Of a DNA stretch of 64,000 nt, positions 1-8,922 are shown one piece after another. The stretch is from contig NZ_CP099397.1 in the NCBI RefSeq assembly GCF_021495345.1, positions 682,001-746,000 of the forward strand. Direction: 5' to 3'. This DNA is from Pseudomonas hydrolytica. GTDB lineage: Bacteria > Pseudomonadota > Gammaproteobacteria > Pseudomonadales > Pseudomonadaceae. Both the position numbers and the translations under genes were made by a program. Within the stretch, counting starts at the first letter, position 1. Every line of letters begins with the position of its first letter. Under the pieces are notes generated by a model. That model searched no databases, had not been told where the DNA came from, and saw only the letters and a list, made by a program, of their open reading frames with translations.

Positions 1-1074
1 AGCGACGAGCAGCAGATGCTGGTGGAGATGCTTCAGGGCTTTGCCTTGGAAGTGCTACGCCCCGCTTCGCACGAGGCCGATGCCCAGGCGCGGGTGCCGG
101 CTGCGCTGATCAATCAGGCCCGCGAGCTGGGCCTGGCCCACTACGGCGTCGGCGAGGCGCAGGGTGGACTGGCCGGCGAGCGCACCGTGCTGAGCAATGC
201 GCTGATCGCCGAAAGCCTGGCCCAGGGCGACTTCTCCCTGGCCGCCGCGTTGCTGCTGCCGCTGTCGGCGGCCAACTGCATCCGCCGTTGGGGCTCGCCG
301 GCGCAGCAGGCGGCCTGGCTGCCGGCCTTCGTCAGTGAGGCGGGCGCCGATGCCTTCGCCTTGGCGGTAAGCGAACCGGGTGTGCTGAGCGATCCGGGAC
401 GGCCCGCCACCCGTGCACGCAAGCGTGGCAAGCACTACCTGCTCGATGGCGAGAAAGCCCTGGTGCTCGGCGGGCTGGAAGCCAGCCGGTTGATCGTCAG
501 CGCCCAGGCCGGCGACGGGCCGGGGCTGTTCATCGTCGATGCGACGAGCAAGGGCATCAGCCGGCGCGCCGAACCGGGCATGGGGCTCAGGGCCTGCGGC
601 TTGGCGCGCGTGCGCCTCAAGGGCGTCAAGGTGCCGGCCGAGCGCCGCCTGGCAGCGGCCGATTTCGATTTTCAGGCCTTTCTCGATCACTCCGCGCTGG
701 CCCTCTGCGCCCTCGCTGTCGGTACCGCGCAGGCGGCCCTGGATTACGTCACCACCTACTGCAACGAGCGCCAGGCCTTCGGCGAGCCCATCAGCCATCG
801 CCAGGGCGTGGCCTTCATGGTCGCCGACATCGCCATCGAACTGGATGCCATGCGCCTGCTGCTCTGGCGCGCCTGCACCCGCGCCGAGGCCGGCTTGCCG
901 TTCCGGCGCGAAGCCTACCTGGCGCGCCTGTTCTGCGCGGAGAAGGCGATGAAGATCGGCTCCGATGCGGTGCAGCTGCTCGGCGGCCATGGTTTTACCC
1001 AGGAACATCCGGTCGAGCGCTGGTATCGCGATCTGCGCAGCGTGGCCGTTCTGGCCGGCGGCCTTCATCTCTAG
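1..1074 (+). CDS. Acyl-CoA dehydrogenase family protein, 5' truncated by window edge, probable non-catalytic subunit
   Basis: Flavoprotein of the acyl-CoA dehydrogenase family, which introduces the alpha-beta double bond into acyl-CoA thioesters. The frame is open from base 1 (SDEQQMLVEM), as expected just after the start of such proteins, so the true start lies upstream; 357 residues are visible. Family features are the central beta domain (FALAVSEPG, LLDGEKALVLGG) and the C-terminal helical domain with ERQAFGEPISHRQGVAFMVA and QLLGGHGFTQEHPVERWYRD. The usual ending after the RD motif carries the catalytic glutamate in an EGT motif; here it reads SVAVLAGGLHL and stops, with alanine at the glutamate position (codon 1054-1056). 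The next gene begins 13 bases later and keeps its EGT motif, so the two may form a heteromeric enzyme. Family call is secure; inactivity and pairing are inferences. Confidence 0.9.
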   Translation, partial: SDEQQMLVEMLQGFALEVLRPASHEADAQARVPAALINQARELGLAHYGVGEAQGGLAGERTVLSNALIAESLAQGDFSLAAALLLPLSAANCIRRWGSPAQQAAWLPAFVSEAGADAFALAVSEPGVLSDPGRPATRARKRGKHYLLDGEKALVLGGLEASRLIVSAQAGDGPGLFIVDATSKGISRRAEPGMGLRACGLARVRLKGVKVPAERRLAAADFDFQAFLDHSALALCALAVGTAQAALDYVTTYCNERQAFGEPISHRQGVAFMVADIAIELDAMRLLLWRACTRAEAGLPFRREAYLARLFCAEKAMKIGSDAVQLLGGHGFTQEHPVERWYRDLRSVAVLAGGLHL

Positions 1075-1087
1075 CAGGCAGGCAACC

Positions 1088-2299
1088 ATGAATCTGGAAA
1101 CCCCGAAGAAATTCCGCGGCCTGCAGCAGCAGGCGCAGCAAGTGGCCAGGCATTATTTCCGGCCGATCTCGCGCAAGTACGACAAGGCCGAGCACGCCTA
1201 TCCCAAGGAGCTGGATCTGCTCGCCGCGTTGCTCGACGGCATGAACGAAGGCTCGCCCGATGCCGTCGGCGCCGGTTCGGCGAGCAAGCGCGGCGCTGCC
1301 CGTGAACAGCAGGACGGCATCAAGAACGGCGGCAACCTGGCGGCGCTGCTCGGTGTGATGGAGCTGTGCTGGGGCGATGTCGGCCTGCTGCTGGCCATGC
1401 CGCGCCAGGGCCTGGGCAACGCGGCCATTGCCGCGGTGGCCAACGACGAGCAACTGGCGCGCTTCGGCAAGACCTGGGCGGCTATGGCCATTACCGAGCC
1501 GGGCTGTGGCTCGGATTCGGCGGCGATCCGCACCACGGCGGTGAAGGATGGCGATCACTACGTGATCAACGGCGAGAAGATCTACGTCACCTCGGGGGAG
1601 CGTGCCGATGCCGTGGTGGTCTGGGCCAGCCTCGACCGCAGCCTGGGGCGCGCGGCGATCAAGTCCTTCGTGGTGGAGAAGGGTACGCCGGGCATGACGG
1701 TGACCCGTCTGGAGAAGAAGCTGGGTATCAAGGCGTCGGACACCGCCTCGATCAGCTTCAGCGACTGCCGGGTACCGGCGGCCAACCTGCTGGGCAACGC
1801 CGAAATCGACGTACAGAAGGGCTTTGCCGGGGTCATGGAGACCTTCGACAACACCCGGCCGCTGGTCGCCGGCATGGCGGTCGGCGTGGCCCGCGCGGCG
1901 CTGGAGCGTACCCGCGAGCTGCTGAGCAAGGCCGGTTGCCGCTTCGATTACGCCAGGCCGCTGCTCAGCGTCACCCATGCCGAGGCCACCCTGTACCGGC
2001 TGGAGGCGGAATGGGAGGCGGCGCGCCTGCTGACGCTGAAAGCGGCCTGGATGGCCGACAACAAGCTGCCCAACTCCAAGGAGGCCTCCATCGCTAAGGC
2101 CAAGGCCGGGCGGGTGGCCAGCGAGGTCACGCTCAAGTGCGTGGAGCTGGCCGGTGCCCTGGGTTATGGCGAGGACGAACTGCTGGAGAAATGGGCGCGT
2201 GATTCGAAGATTCTCGACATCTTCGAGGGCACTCAGCAGATTCAATTGCTGATCATCGCGCGGCGCCTGCTGGGCAAGAGTTCCAGTGAGCTCAGGTAG
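1088..2299 (+). CDS. Acyl-CoA dehydrogenase, catalytic-type
   Basis: 403-residue acyl-CoA dehydrogenase acting with FAD on acyl-CoA substrates. MAITEPGCGSDSAAIRTTA and INGEKIYVTSGERADAVVVW are the FAD/substrate-binding middle domain. KLGIKASDTASISFSDCRVP and the C-terminal helical bundle follow. The C-terminus contains IFEGTQQIQLLIIARRL, so the expected catalytic glutamate (about residue 380) is present, unlike in the upstream paralogue. The N-terminus is longer than in classic short-chain enzymes, with a charged segment around residues 50-75 (SASKRGAAREQQDG). The chosen ATG gives the product MNLETPKKF and lies just after the previous gene's stop, so the pair looks co-transcribed. An in-frame upstream ATG inside the previous gene gives no family similarity. 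Substrate chain length cannot be read from the sequence. A bidirectional terminator follows. Confidence 0.92.
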   Translation: MNLETPKKFRGLQQQAQQVARHYFRPISRKYDKAEHAYPKELDLLAALLDGMNEGSPDAVGAGSASKRGAAREQQDGIKNGGNLAALLGVMELCWGDVGLLLAMPRQGLGNAAIAAVANDEQLARFGKTWAAMAITEPGCGSDSAAIRTTAVKDGDHYVINGEKIYVTSGERADAVVVWASLDRSLGRAAIKSFVVEKGTPGMTVTRLEKKLGIKASDTASISFSDCRVPAANLLGNAEIDVQKGFAGVMETFDNTRPLVAGMAVGVARAALERTRELLSKAGCRFDYARPLLSVTHAEATLYRLEAEWEAARLLTLKAAWMADNKLPNSKEASIAKAKAGRVASEVTLKCVELAGALGYGEDELLEKWARDSKILDIFEGTQQIQLLIIARRLLGKSSSELR

Positions 2300-2321
2300 A
2301 TCCGGCAACGCAGCAGCCATG

Positions 2322-2350
2322 AAAAAAAGCCCGCATCTGCGGGCTTTTTT
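2322..2350. terminator. Bidirectional rho-independent terminator
   Basis: A-run, GCCCGC, loop ATCT, GCGGGC, T-run. It lies between the convergent acyl-CoA dehydrogenase (plus) and PqiC-like gene (minus) and has runs suitable for both strands. Confidence 0.9.
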
Positions 2351-3076
2351 CTAGAAACGGAAGACTTCCGTATCGATCTTGATGGGTTCTGCCACCGGGA
2401 TCCTCGGCCCCGCGGCGGGCGGCTCCTGGGGTTTGGCCTTGGCCACTGGCGGCTTCTTGCGGGGCGGCTCGGGTACAGGCTCTTCGACCACGGCGATGGG
2501 CTGGATGGCCACTGCCAGCTCTGCAGCCAGGCGCTGCAGCAGCGCGCTCTGGGCCTTGACCTGCTCGGCCAGCGGGCCGCCATGGGCCTCTTCCATGCGG
2601 ATCAGGCGGCTGTCACGCAGTTGGCCGTTGCGATCGAGCAGGCGCCACTGGGCTTCCAGAATGGCGGGCTGAGTAGGGCCGGAGTCCAGGCGGGTGATGG
2701 TCAGCATCACCTGCGCATCGGCGTTGAAGCCGGGAGCGGCAGGGGCCAGGGCCAGGCGCTGGCTTTCCAGGCGCCAGGCCAGCTGGCGCAGCATCTGCTG
2801 ATCGATATCGTTGGCCAGACCGCTGGCCCAGCGCGCTTCCGGCGCTGCCACCAGGCTGCCATCGGGCTGACGCTGCAGCAGGTGCTGCTGGCGCAGGTAG
2901 TCGGCCACGCTGATCGGGCCCACCAGTACCGCCATACCCGTGTCCTTGGTCGGGGTGACGGCGTCGCCGCTGTCGAGCTGATAGAGCGGCACCGGCTTCT
3001 GCTGCAGCAGGCTGCAACCGCTCAGAACGAGCAGAGTGGTCAGAAGCAGGGCCAGAGGGCGTACTACAGTCATCAT
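2351..3076 (-). CDS. PqiC/YmbA-family lipoprotein (ABC-type transport auxiliary)
   Basis: Predicted lipoprotein: after the start (MMTVVRPLALLLTTLLVLSGC) a hydrophobic signal ends in the lipobox LSGC, so the mature protein begins at that Cys. The body matches the PqiC/YmbA family: Y-x-L near the start (PLYQLDSGD), VGPISVADYLRQQ, RWASGLANDIDQQMLRQL, then V-x-x-T-RLDSG and E-x-QWRLLD. The C-terminus is a proline/lysine-rich tail (EEPVPEPPRKKPPVAKAKPQ) that looks disordered. PqiC works with PqiA and PqiB, an MCE-type lipid-transport bridge between the membranes, but no pqiA or pqiB lies nearby, so this copy is an orphan. GGGAACGA lies upstream of the tandem ATG ATG (3076 and 3073), either of which could start. 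An in-frame ATG 90 bases further upstream would place the signal peptide internally. Confidence 0.8.
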   Translation of the reverse strand: MMTVVRPLALLLTTLLVLSGCSLLQQKPVPLYQLDSGDAVTPTKDTGMAVLVGPISVADYLRQQHLLQRQPDGSLVAAPEARWASGLANDIDQQMLRQLAWRLESQRLALAPAAPGFNADAQVMLTITRLDSGPTQPAILEAQWRLLDRNGQLRDSRLIRMEEAHGGPLAEQVKAQSALLQRLAAELAVAIQPIAVVEEPVPEPPRKKPPVAKAKPQEPPAAGPRIPVAEPIKIDTEVFRF

Positions 3077-3247
3077 TCGTTCCCGGCAGCCGCTTCTGAG
3101 GCAGCTGCACATCAATCCCATATCATGCCAGCGGGTCACTTCCTCATGACCCGGGCCGCGTATCATCCGTCAAACCGCGCTACGACTCCAGCCTTGGCCG
3201 CTTGCCGGTAGCAGGTAATCGCGGAGCAATGGGGTGATCGGGCGAGG

Positions 3248-5497
3248 CTATTCCACCAGAAGCTGATCGACTCGCTGGAAACCTCGGGGCAGTTTGTTGC
3301 CGCGCCTGCCACGCTCGCCCTTGTAGTGCTCCAGGTCGTCTGCCTTGAGCGTCAGGGTGCGCTTGCCGGCCTGCAGCACCAGGCTGGCGCCACTCGGCAG
3401 CACGGCCAGGTCGGTCAGGTATTCCTCGCGACTGGCCACTCGCTCACCGGGTATGCCGATGATCTTGTTGCCCTTGCCTTTGCCCAGTTGCGGCAGATCG
3501 GTGACCTTGAACAGCAGCAGACGGCCTTCGGTCGTCACCGCGGCCAGCCAATCGTCTTCCAGGTTGGTTACAGGCTTGGGTGCCACCACTTTCGCGCCAT
3601 TGGGCAGACTGAGCAGCGCCTTGCCGGCCTTGTTCTTGGCCTGCAGGTCCTCGCCCTTGACCACGAAGCCGTAGCCGGCGTCGGAGGCGATCACGTACAG
3701 CGCGCTGTCTTCCGGCAGCATCACGCATTCGAAGGTCGCGCCTGGCGGCGGGGTCAGGCGGCCGGTCAGCGGCTCGCCCTGGCCACGCGCCGACGGCAGG
3801 CTGTGGGCGGCCAGCGAATAGCTGCGGCCGGTGGAGTCGATAAACACCGCGTACTGGTTCGAGCGTCCGGGCGCGGCGGCCTTGAAGCCGTCGCCGGCCT
3901 TGTAGGACAGGCCGGTGGCGTCGATGTCGTGGCCCTTGGCGCAGCGCACCCAGCCTTTTTCCGAGAGCACCACGGTGACCGGCTCGGTCGGCATCAGCTC
4001 GGTTTCCGACAGCGCCCTGGCCTCGGCGCGGGCAACGATCGGCGAGCGGCGGTCGTCGCCGTACTTCTCGGCGTCCTCGATGATTTCCTTGCGCACCAGC
4101 TTCTTCAGCTTGGCTTCGCTGCCGAGCAGGGCCAGCAGTTTCTCGCGCTCCTTGGCCAGCTCGTCCTGCTCGCCGCGGATCTTCATCTCTTCCAGGCGCG
4201 CCAGCTGACGCAGGCGGGTGTCGAGGATGTAGTCGGCCTGCACCTCGGTGAGGCCGAAGGCTTCCATCAGCACCGGCTTGGGTTGGTCTTCGGTGCGGAT
4301 GATGCGGATCACTTCATCCAGGTTGAGGAAGGCGATCAGCAGGCCTTCCAACAGGTGCAGGCGCTTTTCCACCTTGTCCAGGCGGAACTGCAGGCGGCGG
4401 CGCACGGTGCCGACGCGGTACACCAGCCACTCGCTGAGCAGGGTGCGCAGATCCTTGACCTGCGGCTTGCCGTCGAGACCGATGACGTTGGTGTTGACCC
4501 GGTAGCTGGACTCCAGATCGGTGGTGGCGAACAGGTGAGTCATCAGCTCGTCGGCATCGACGCGGTTGGAGCGCGGGATGATGACGATGCGGGTGGGGTT
4601 CTCATGGTCGGATTCGTCACGCAGGTCGGCGACCATCGGCAGCTTCTTGGCCTGCATCTGCGCGGCGATCTGCTCCAGCACCTTGGCCCCGGACACTTGG
4701 TGCGGCAGGGCGGTGACGACGATATCGCCGTCCTCGATGCGATAGACGGCGCGCATGCGCACCGAGCCGCGGCCGCTCTCGTAGATCTTCAGCAGGTCCG
4801 CCTTGGGCGTGATGACCTCGGCCTCGGTGGGGAAGTCCGGGCCCTGGATGTGTTCGCACAGCTGCTCGACCGTGGCGCCCGGCTCGTCCAGCAGGCGCAC
4901 GCAGGCAGCCGCTACCTCGCGCAGGTTGTGCGGCGGCACGTCGGTGGCCATGCCCACGGCGATGCCGGTGGTGCCGTTGAGCAGCAGGTTGGGCAGGCGC
5001 GCCGGCAGAGTGGCTGGCTCGTGCATGGTGCCGTCGAAGTTCGGTACCCAGTCCACGGTGCCCTGGCCCAGCTCGGACAGCAGCACCTCCGAGTAGCGCG
5101 ACAGGCGCGCCTCGGTATAGCGCATGGCGGCGAAGGACTTGGGATCGTCCGGTGCACCCCAGTTGCCCTGGCCGTCGACCAGGGTGTAGCGGTAGGAGAA
5201 CGGCTGCGCCATCAGCACCATGGCTTCGTAGCAGGCGCTGTCGCCGTGCGGGTGGAACTTGCCGAGTACGTCACCGACGGTGCGCGCGGACTTCTTGTGC
5301 TTGGCGTCGGCGTCCAGACCCAGCTCGCTCATGGCGTAGACGATGCGCCGCTGCACGGGTTTCAGGCCGTCGCCGATGTGCGGCAGGGCGCGGTCCATGA
5401 TCACGTACATGGAGTAGTTGAGATAAGCCTGCTCGGTGAAATCGGCGAGTGACCGGCGTTCAACGCCTTCCAGGCTCAAATCGAGGGATTCGCTCAT
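3248..5497 (-). CDS. parC: DNA topoisomerase IV subunit A
   Basis: Type IIA topoisomerase subunit (749 aa) that with ParE decatenates replicated chromosomes by passing one duplex through a double-strand break. The N-terminal breakage-reunion domain starts at [20 protein letters not shown]; the catalytic tyrosine is Tyr127 in [11 protein letters not shown]. The quinolone-determining stretch [11 protein letters not shown] carries Ser87 and Glu91, the wild-type residues at the two common fluoroquinolone-resistance positions. The C-terminal half has the beta-pinwheel repeats typical of ParC ([39 protein letters not shown]), not the GyrA box. The start is preceded by TGAGG, which overlaps the stop of the retropepsin-like gene 7 bases upstream, so parC is the last gene of an operon beginning at or before yqiA. 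Confidence 0.97.
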   Translation of the reverse strand: MSESLDLSLEGVERRSLADFTEQAYLNYSMYVIMDRALPHIGDGLKPVQRRIVYAMSELGLDADAKHKKSARTVGDVLGKFHPHGDSACYEAMVLMAQPFSYRYTLVDGQGNWGAPDDPKSFAAMRYTEARLSRYSEVLLSELGQGTVDWVPNFDGTMHEPATLPARLPNLLLNGTTGIAVGMATDVPPHNLREVAAACVRLLDEPGATVEQLCEHIQGPDFPTEAEVITPKADLLKIYESGRGSVRMRAVYRIEDGDIVVTALPHQVSGAKVLEQIAAQMQAKKLPMVADLRDESDHENPTRIVIIPRSNRVDADELMTHLFATTDLESSYRVNTNVIGLDGKPQVKDLRTLLSEWLVYRVGTVRRRLQFRLDKVEKRLHLLEGLLIAFLNLDEVIRIIRTEDQPKPVLMEAFGLTEVQADYILDTRLRQLARLEEMKIRGEQDELAKEREKLLALLGSEAKLKKLVRKEIIEDAEKYGDDRRSPIVARAEARALSETELMPTEPVTVVLSEKGWVRCAKGHDIDATGLSYKAGDGFKAAAPGRSNQYAVFIDSTGRSYSLAAHSLPSARGQGEPLTGRLTPPPGATFECVMLPEDSALYVIASDAGYGFVVKGEDLQAKNKAGKALLSLPNGAKVVAPKPVTNLEDDWLAAVTTEGRLLLFKVTDLPQLGKGKGNKIIGIPGERVASREEYLTDLAVLPSGASLVLQAGKRTLTLKADDLEHYKGERGRRGNKLPRGFQRVDQLLVE

Positions 5498-5504
5498 GCG
5501 GGCC

Positions 5505-6029
5505 TCATTGCAAGGTTGATTGGCGCAGCACCAGGGTGCCGCCCTTCTGACTGAATTCGAGTTGTTTCAGGGCGCTCATGCCCAGCAGCACTTCGTCGCC
5601 GTCCATGCCGGGGGCGATCAGCGCGGCGACGTCGCGCAGCTCGATGTCGCCCAGGCGCAGGCTGGCCAGGCGCGTGCGGTGGCCGGTGGCGCGGCCGTTG
5701 GCGGTGCTGATGACGATCGGCGCACCGCGCACCAGGCCCAGGCGCTCGGCCACCGCGCTGGGCACGGCAACCTGGGTGGCGCCGGTGTCGAGCAGGAAGG
5801 TGACCTTCTGGCCATCGATCTGCCCGTCCACCAGGTAATGGCCCTGGCGGCTGCTGGCCAGGCTGACTTCGACGAAACCGTCGCCATGCAGCGACTGCGG
5901 CGTGCGGTTGGGATTGTGCTGGCGGTCTTCCCAATTGCCGAAGAAATGCGTGGCCAGCAGCAGGCCGGCGCCCCAGGCGAGCACCAGCATCACCCGTCCG
6001 GCGCGGCGGCCAGGTGCCTGTTCGCTCAC
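5505..6029 (-). CDS. Membrane-anchored retropepsin-like aspartic protease (clan AA, TIGR02281-like)
   Basis: 174 residues. A short charged N-terminus precedes one membrane segment at about residues 12-30 ([19 protein letters not shown]), so the rest should lie in the periplasm. The catalytic motif is DTGAT (Asp81) in [23 protein letters not shown]; then [31 protein letters not shown] and [13 protein letters not shown], the second-half retropepsin pattern. Such proteins carry one Asp per chain and act as dimers. The start overlaps the stop of the upstream esterase-like gene by ATGA, and parC begins 7 bases downstream, so it is translationally embedded in the topoisomerase IV operon. No substrate is evident. 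The fold is confident; actual proteolysis is inferred from the intact motif. Confidence 0.85.
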   Translation of the reverse strand: MSEQAPGRRAGRVMLVLAWGAGLLLATHFFGNWEDRQHNPNRTPQSLHGDGFVEVSLASSRQGHYLVDGQIDGQKVTFLLDTGATQVAVPSAVAERLGLVRGAPIVISTANGRATGHRTRLASLRLGDIELRDVAALIAPGMDGDEVLLGMSALKQLEFSQKGGTLVLRQSTLQ

Positions 6030-7009
6030 GGCCGGCGGCTCCAGCCGCCCTTGGGCGCGGCGAGGCGCCAGACCAGGGGGCGTGATTCACCGTCGGCGCG
6101 GGTCTGGCCGCCGTTGTCGACGCCGATCCAGGCGCCGTCCTTGTCGATCCACAGGGCTTCGGCCATGCCGTAGGTCCGCGCATAACGGCGCTGTTCGGCC
6201 AGCGCCTCGCCGGCGAACGACCAGCAGATGTCCATCTCACCGTCGCCCAGGGTGCGCCGGCAGATGCGGTGGGCCTGGCGCTCGAGGGTGAAGAGTTTCT
6301 CGCCGAAATAGGCCAGGCCGGAGAAATCGCGCGGCGCCATATGGCCGCCCAGGGCCTCGGGAGAGGCTTCCTCGCCGCTTTCGCTGGTCAGCACGCAACC
6401 ACCGGTGCAGCGCCAGCCGCTACCGCGGCGATGCATGACGGTAAGGCCGCGGCGGCGCTGCTCGGCGGCCAGCCACAGGCGCTCGCCGGCCGGGTCGATG
6501 GCGATGCCCTCGAAGCCCTGGTTGAAGTGCAGCAGCATGCCGCTGGCACGTGCCTGACGCACCAGGCCGCTGGGCAGGTTGAGCCACTGGGCGTTGCCGT
6601 TGCTGCTCACCTGCAGCACGGCGGCGCGGGTTTCGCTGACCAGATAGCGGTTGCCCTGGGCATCGCAGGACAGGCCCTCGAAATCCAGCTTGCCGCCGCG
6701 CACCAGGCCGGCTGCCCAGTTGCGCATGCGCAGGCCCCAGGGCAGGGCGCTTTCCGGTGGCTCGGGGGCGACGAACGTCTCCGCCTCGGCGCGCAGCAGG
6801 CTGCCGTCCAGCTGCAGCTGGTACAGGCGGTCGTCATCGCGGTCGGACACCGCCCACATGATCTCGCCGCACAGGGCCAGGCCGGACAGGTTGCCGCCGT
6901 TGATCCCTTCTACCGGGTATTCGGCCTGCAGCTTGAGCTCCTCCAGCACCACTGGCTCGGCGTGGACCACGCCGGCCAACAGACCGAGTGCAAGGAAAAG
7001 ACTGCGCAT
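6026..7009 (-). CDS. Exported esterase-like-of-phytase family protein
   Basis: 327 residues with a cleavable signal peptide (MRSLFLALGLLAGVVHAEP). The mature part reads as a beta-propeller: repeated SGLAL, LYQLQLDGSLL, DFEGLSCDAQGNRYLVSETRAAVLQV, FEGIAIDPAGERLWLAAEQRRRG and DFSGLAYFGEKLFTLERQAHRICRR, ending in MAEALWIDKDGAWIGVDNGGQTRADG. The repeated EG[LI]/SGLA plus DGxxWIGVDN pattern is that of the family called 'esterase-like activity of phytase'; the biochemical role of close relatives is not known to me. The ATG overlaps the parE stop as TGATG and the stop overlaps the next gene as ATGA, so three genes are translationally coupled. It should be periplasmic or outer-membrane associated. 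It has no evident link to topoisomerase function. Confidence 0.78.
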   Translation of the reverse strand: MRSLFLALGLLAGVVHAEPVVLEELKLQAEYPVEGINGGNLSGLALCGEIMWAVSDRDDDRLYQLQLDGSLLRAEAETFVAPEPPESALPWGLRMRNWAAGLVRGGKLDFEGLSCDAQGNRYLVSETRAAVLQVSSNGNAQWLNLPSGLVRQARASGMLLHFNQGFEGIAIDPAGERLWLAAEQRRRGLTVMHRRGSGWRCTGGCVLTSESGEEASPEALGGHMAPRDFSGLAYFGEKLFTLERQAHRICRRTLGDGEMDICWSFAGEALAEQRRYARTYGMAEALWIDKDGAWIGVDNGGQTRADGESRPLVWRLAAPKGGWSRRP

Positions 7010-8907
7010 CAGGCCAGTACCTCGGCCAGGTTGCCTTTGGTTTCCAGCCAGCTCTTGCGGTCGCCGGCGCGTTTTTTCGCCAGCAGCATGTCCATCACTT
7101 CGCGGGTGCCCTCGAAGTCGTCGAGGGTCAGCTGCACCAGCCGGCGGGTGTTCGGGTCCATGGTGGTTTCGCGCAGTTGCGGCGGGTTCATCTCGCCGAG
7201 GCCCTTGAAGCGGGTTACCTGCGGCTTGCCGCGGCGCTTTTCGGCCACCAGGCGGTCGAGGATGCCGTCGCGCTCGGCGTCGTCCAGGGCATAGAAGATC
7301 TCCTTGCCCTGGTCGATGCGGTACAGCGGCGGCATGGCCACGTAGACGTGGCCGGCATCCACCAGCGGGCGGAAGTGACGGACGAACAGGGCGCAGAGCA
7401 GGGTGGCGATGTGCAGGCCGTCGGAGTCGGCGTCGGCGAGGATGCAGATCTTGCCGTAGCGCAGCCCGGAGAGGTCGCTGGAGCCCGGATCGATGCCGAT
7501 GGCCACGGCGATGTCGTGCACCTCTTGCGAGGCCAGTACCTCGCTGCCGTCGACTTCCCAGGTGTTCAGGATCTTGCCGCGCAGCGGCATGATGGCCTGG
7601 AACTCCTTGTCGCGCGCCTGCTTGGCGCTGCCGCCGGCCGAGTCGCCCTCGACCAGGAACAGCTCGCAGCGCAGCGGGTTCTGCCCCGCGCAGTCGGCCA
7701 GCTTGCCGGGCAGCGCCGGGCCCTGGGTGATCTTCTTGCGCTCGACCTTCTTGCCCGCCTTGAGACGGCGACCGGCGTTGCTGATGGCCAGCTCGGCCAG
7801 GGCCAGGCCGGTTTCCGGGTGGGCGTTGAGCCACAGGCTGAAGGCGTCTTTAACGACTCCGGAGACGAAGGCGGCCGCCTCGCGCGAGGACAGGCGCTCC
7901 TTGGTCTGCCCGGAGAACTGGGCGTCCTGCATCTTCATCGAGAGGACGAAGGCGATGCGCTCCCAGACGTCTTCCGGGGCCAGCTTCACGCCGCGCGGCA
8001 GCAGGTTGCGGAACTCGCAGAATTCGCGCATGGCATCGAGCAGGCCCTGGCGCAGGCCGTTGACGTGGGTGCCGCCCTGGGCGGTGGGGATCAGGTTGAC
8101 GTAGCTTTCCTGCACCGCATCGCCGCCTTCGGGCAGCCACAGCAGGGCCCAGTCGACCGCTTCCTTGTTGCCGGCCAGGCTGCCGACGAAGGGTTCGGCG
8201 GGCAGGCGCTCGAACTCGCTGACGGCATCGACCAGGTAGGAACGCAGGCCGTCCTCGTAATGCCATTCGACCTTCTCGCCGGCGGCCTTGTCCTCGAAGG
8301 TGACGCTCAGCCCCGGGCACAGCACGGCCTTGGCCTTGAGCACGTGCTTGAGGCGGCTGACCGAGAACTTGAAGGAGTCGAAGTACTTGGCGTCGGGCCA
8401 GAAGTGCACGCTGGTGCCGGTATTGCGCTTGCCCACCGTGCCGATCACTTCCAGCTCGCTGGCCTTGAACCCGTCGGCGAAGCTCATCTGGTACTCGTTG
8501 CCGTCACGCTTGACGGTGACCACCACGCGGGTCGACAGGGCGTTGACCACGCTGATGCCGACGCCGTGCAGACCGCCGGAGAACTGGTAGTTCTTGTTGC
8601 TGAACTTGCCGCCGGCGTGCAGCTTGGTGAGGATCAGTTCCACACCCGGCACGCCTTCTTCGGGGTGGATATCCACCGGCATGCCGCGGCCGTCGTCGAT
8701 CACCTCCAGCGAGTTGTCCTCGTGGAGGATCACCTGAATCGACTTGGCATGCCCGGCCAGCGCCTCGTCGACGCTGTTGTCGATGACTTCCTGAGCCAGG
8801 TGGTTGGGGCGGGTGGTGTCGGTGTACATGCCCGGGCGTTTGCGCACCGGGTCGAGGCCGGAAAGGACTTCAATGGCATCGGCGTTGTAGGCGTTCTGCT
8901 GGGCCAT
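7009..8907 (-). CDS. parE: DNA topoisomerase IV subunit B
   Basis: ATPase subunit of topoisomerase IV (632 aa, normal length). The GHKL ATPase domain begins at NADAIEVLSGLDPVRKRPGMYTD and includes EVIDNSVDEALAGHAK (Mg-ATP Asn/Glu), VIDDGRGMPVDIHPEEG and FSGGLHGVGISVVNALS. The Toprim metal-binding region is FLVEGDSAGGSAKQARDKEF at about residues 412-430, with the later acidic motif ILADADSDGLHI. Length and the absence of the GyrB C-terminal insertion favour ParE over GyrB, as does parC four genes downstream. AAGAGAG provides a ribosome binding site 15 bases after the yqiA stop. The stop is shared with the next gene's start as TGATG. Order yqiA-parE is the same in E. coli. Confidence 0.97.
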   Translation of the reverse strand: MAQQNAYNADAIEVLSGLDPVRKRPGMYTDTTRPNHLAQEVIDNSVDEALAGHAKSIQVILHEDNSLEVIDDGRGMPVDIHPEEGVPGVELILTKLHAGGKFSNKNYQFSGGLHGVGISVVNALSTRVVVTVKRDGNEYQMSFADGFKASELEVIGTVGKRNTGTSVHFWPDAKYFDSFKFSVSRLKHVLKAKAVLCPGLSVTFEDKAAGEKVEWHYEDGLRSYLVDAVSEFERLPAEPFVGSLAGNKEAVDWALLWLPEGGDAVQESYVNLIPTAQGGTHVNGLRQGLLDAMREFCEFRNLLPRGVKLAPEDVWERIAFVLSMKMQDAQFSGQTKERLSSREAAAFVSGVVKDAFSLWLNAHPETGLALAELAISNAGRRLKAGKKVERKKITQGPALPGKLADCAGQNPLRCELFLVEGDSAGGSAKQARDKEFQAIMPLRGKILNTWEVDGSEVLASQEVHDIAVAIGIDPGSSDLSGLRYGKICILADADSDGLHIATLLCALFVRHFRPLVDAGHVYVAMPPLYRIDQGKEIFYALDDAERDGILDRLVAEKRRGKPQVTRFKGLGEMNPPQLRETTMDPNTRRLVQLTLDDFEGTREVMDMLLAKKRAGDRKSWLETKGNLAEVLA

Positions 8908-8922
8908 GGGCTCTCTTGTTCG

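Noticed and set aside
1030..1074. A frameshift as the cause of the missing catalytic glutamate in the first dehydrogenase
   Set aside because: The other two frames after the RD motif do not restore an EGT-containing end, so a simple sequencing frameshift does not explain the ending.
965..1087. Longer start for the second acyl-CoA dehydrogenase
   Set aside because: The added residues read the first dehydrogenase out of frame and are not family-like. The ATG at 1088 gives the expected N-terminus.
7009..8907. gyrB instead of parE
   Set aside because: 632 residues without the GyrB C-terminal insertion, and parC is in the same operon.
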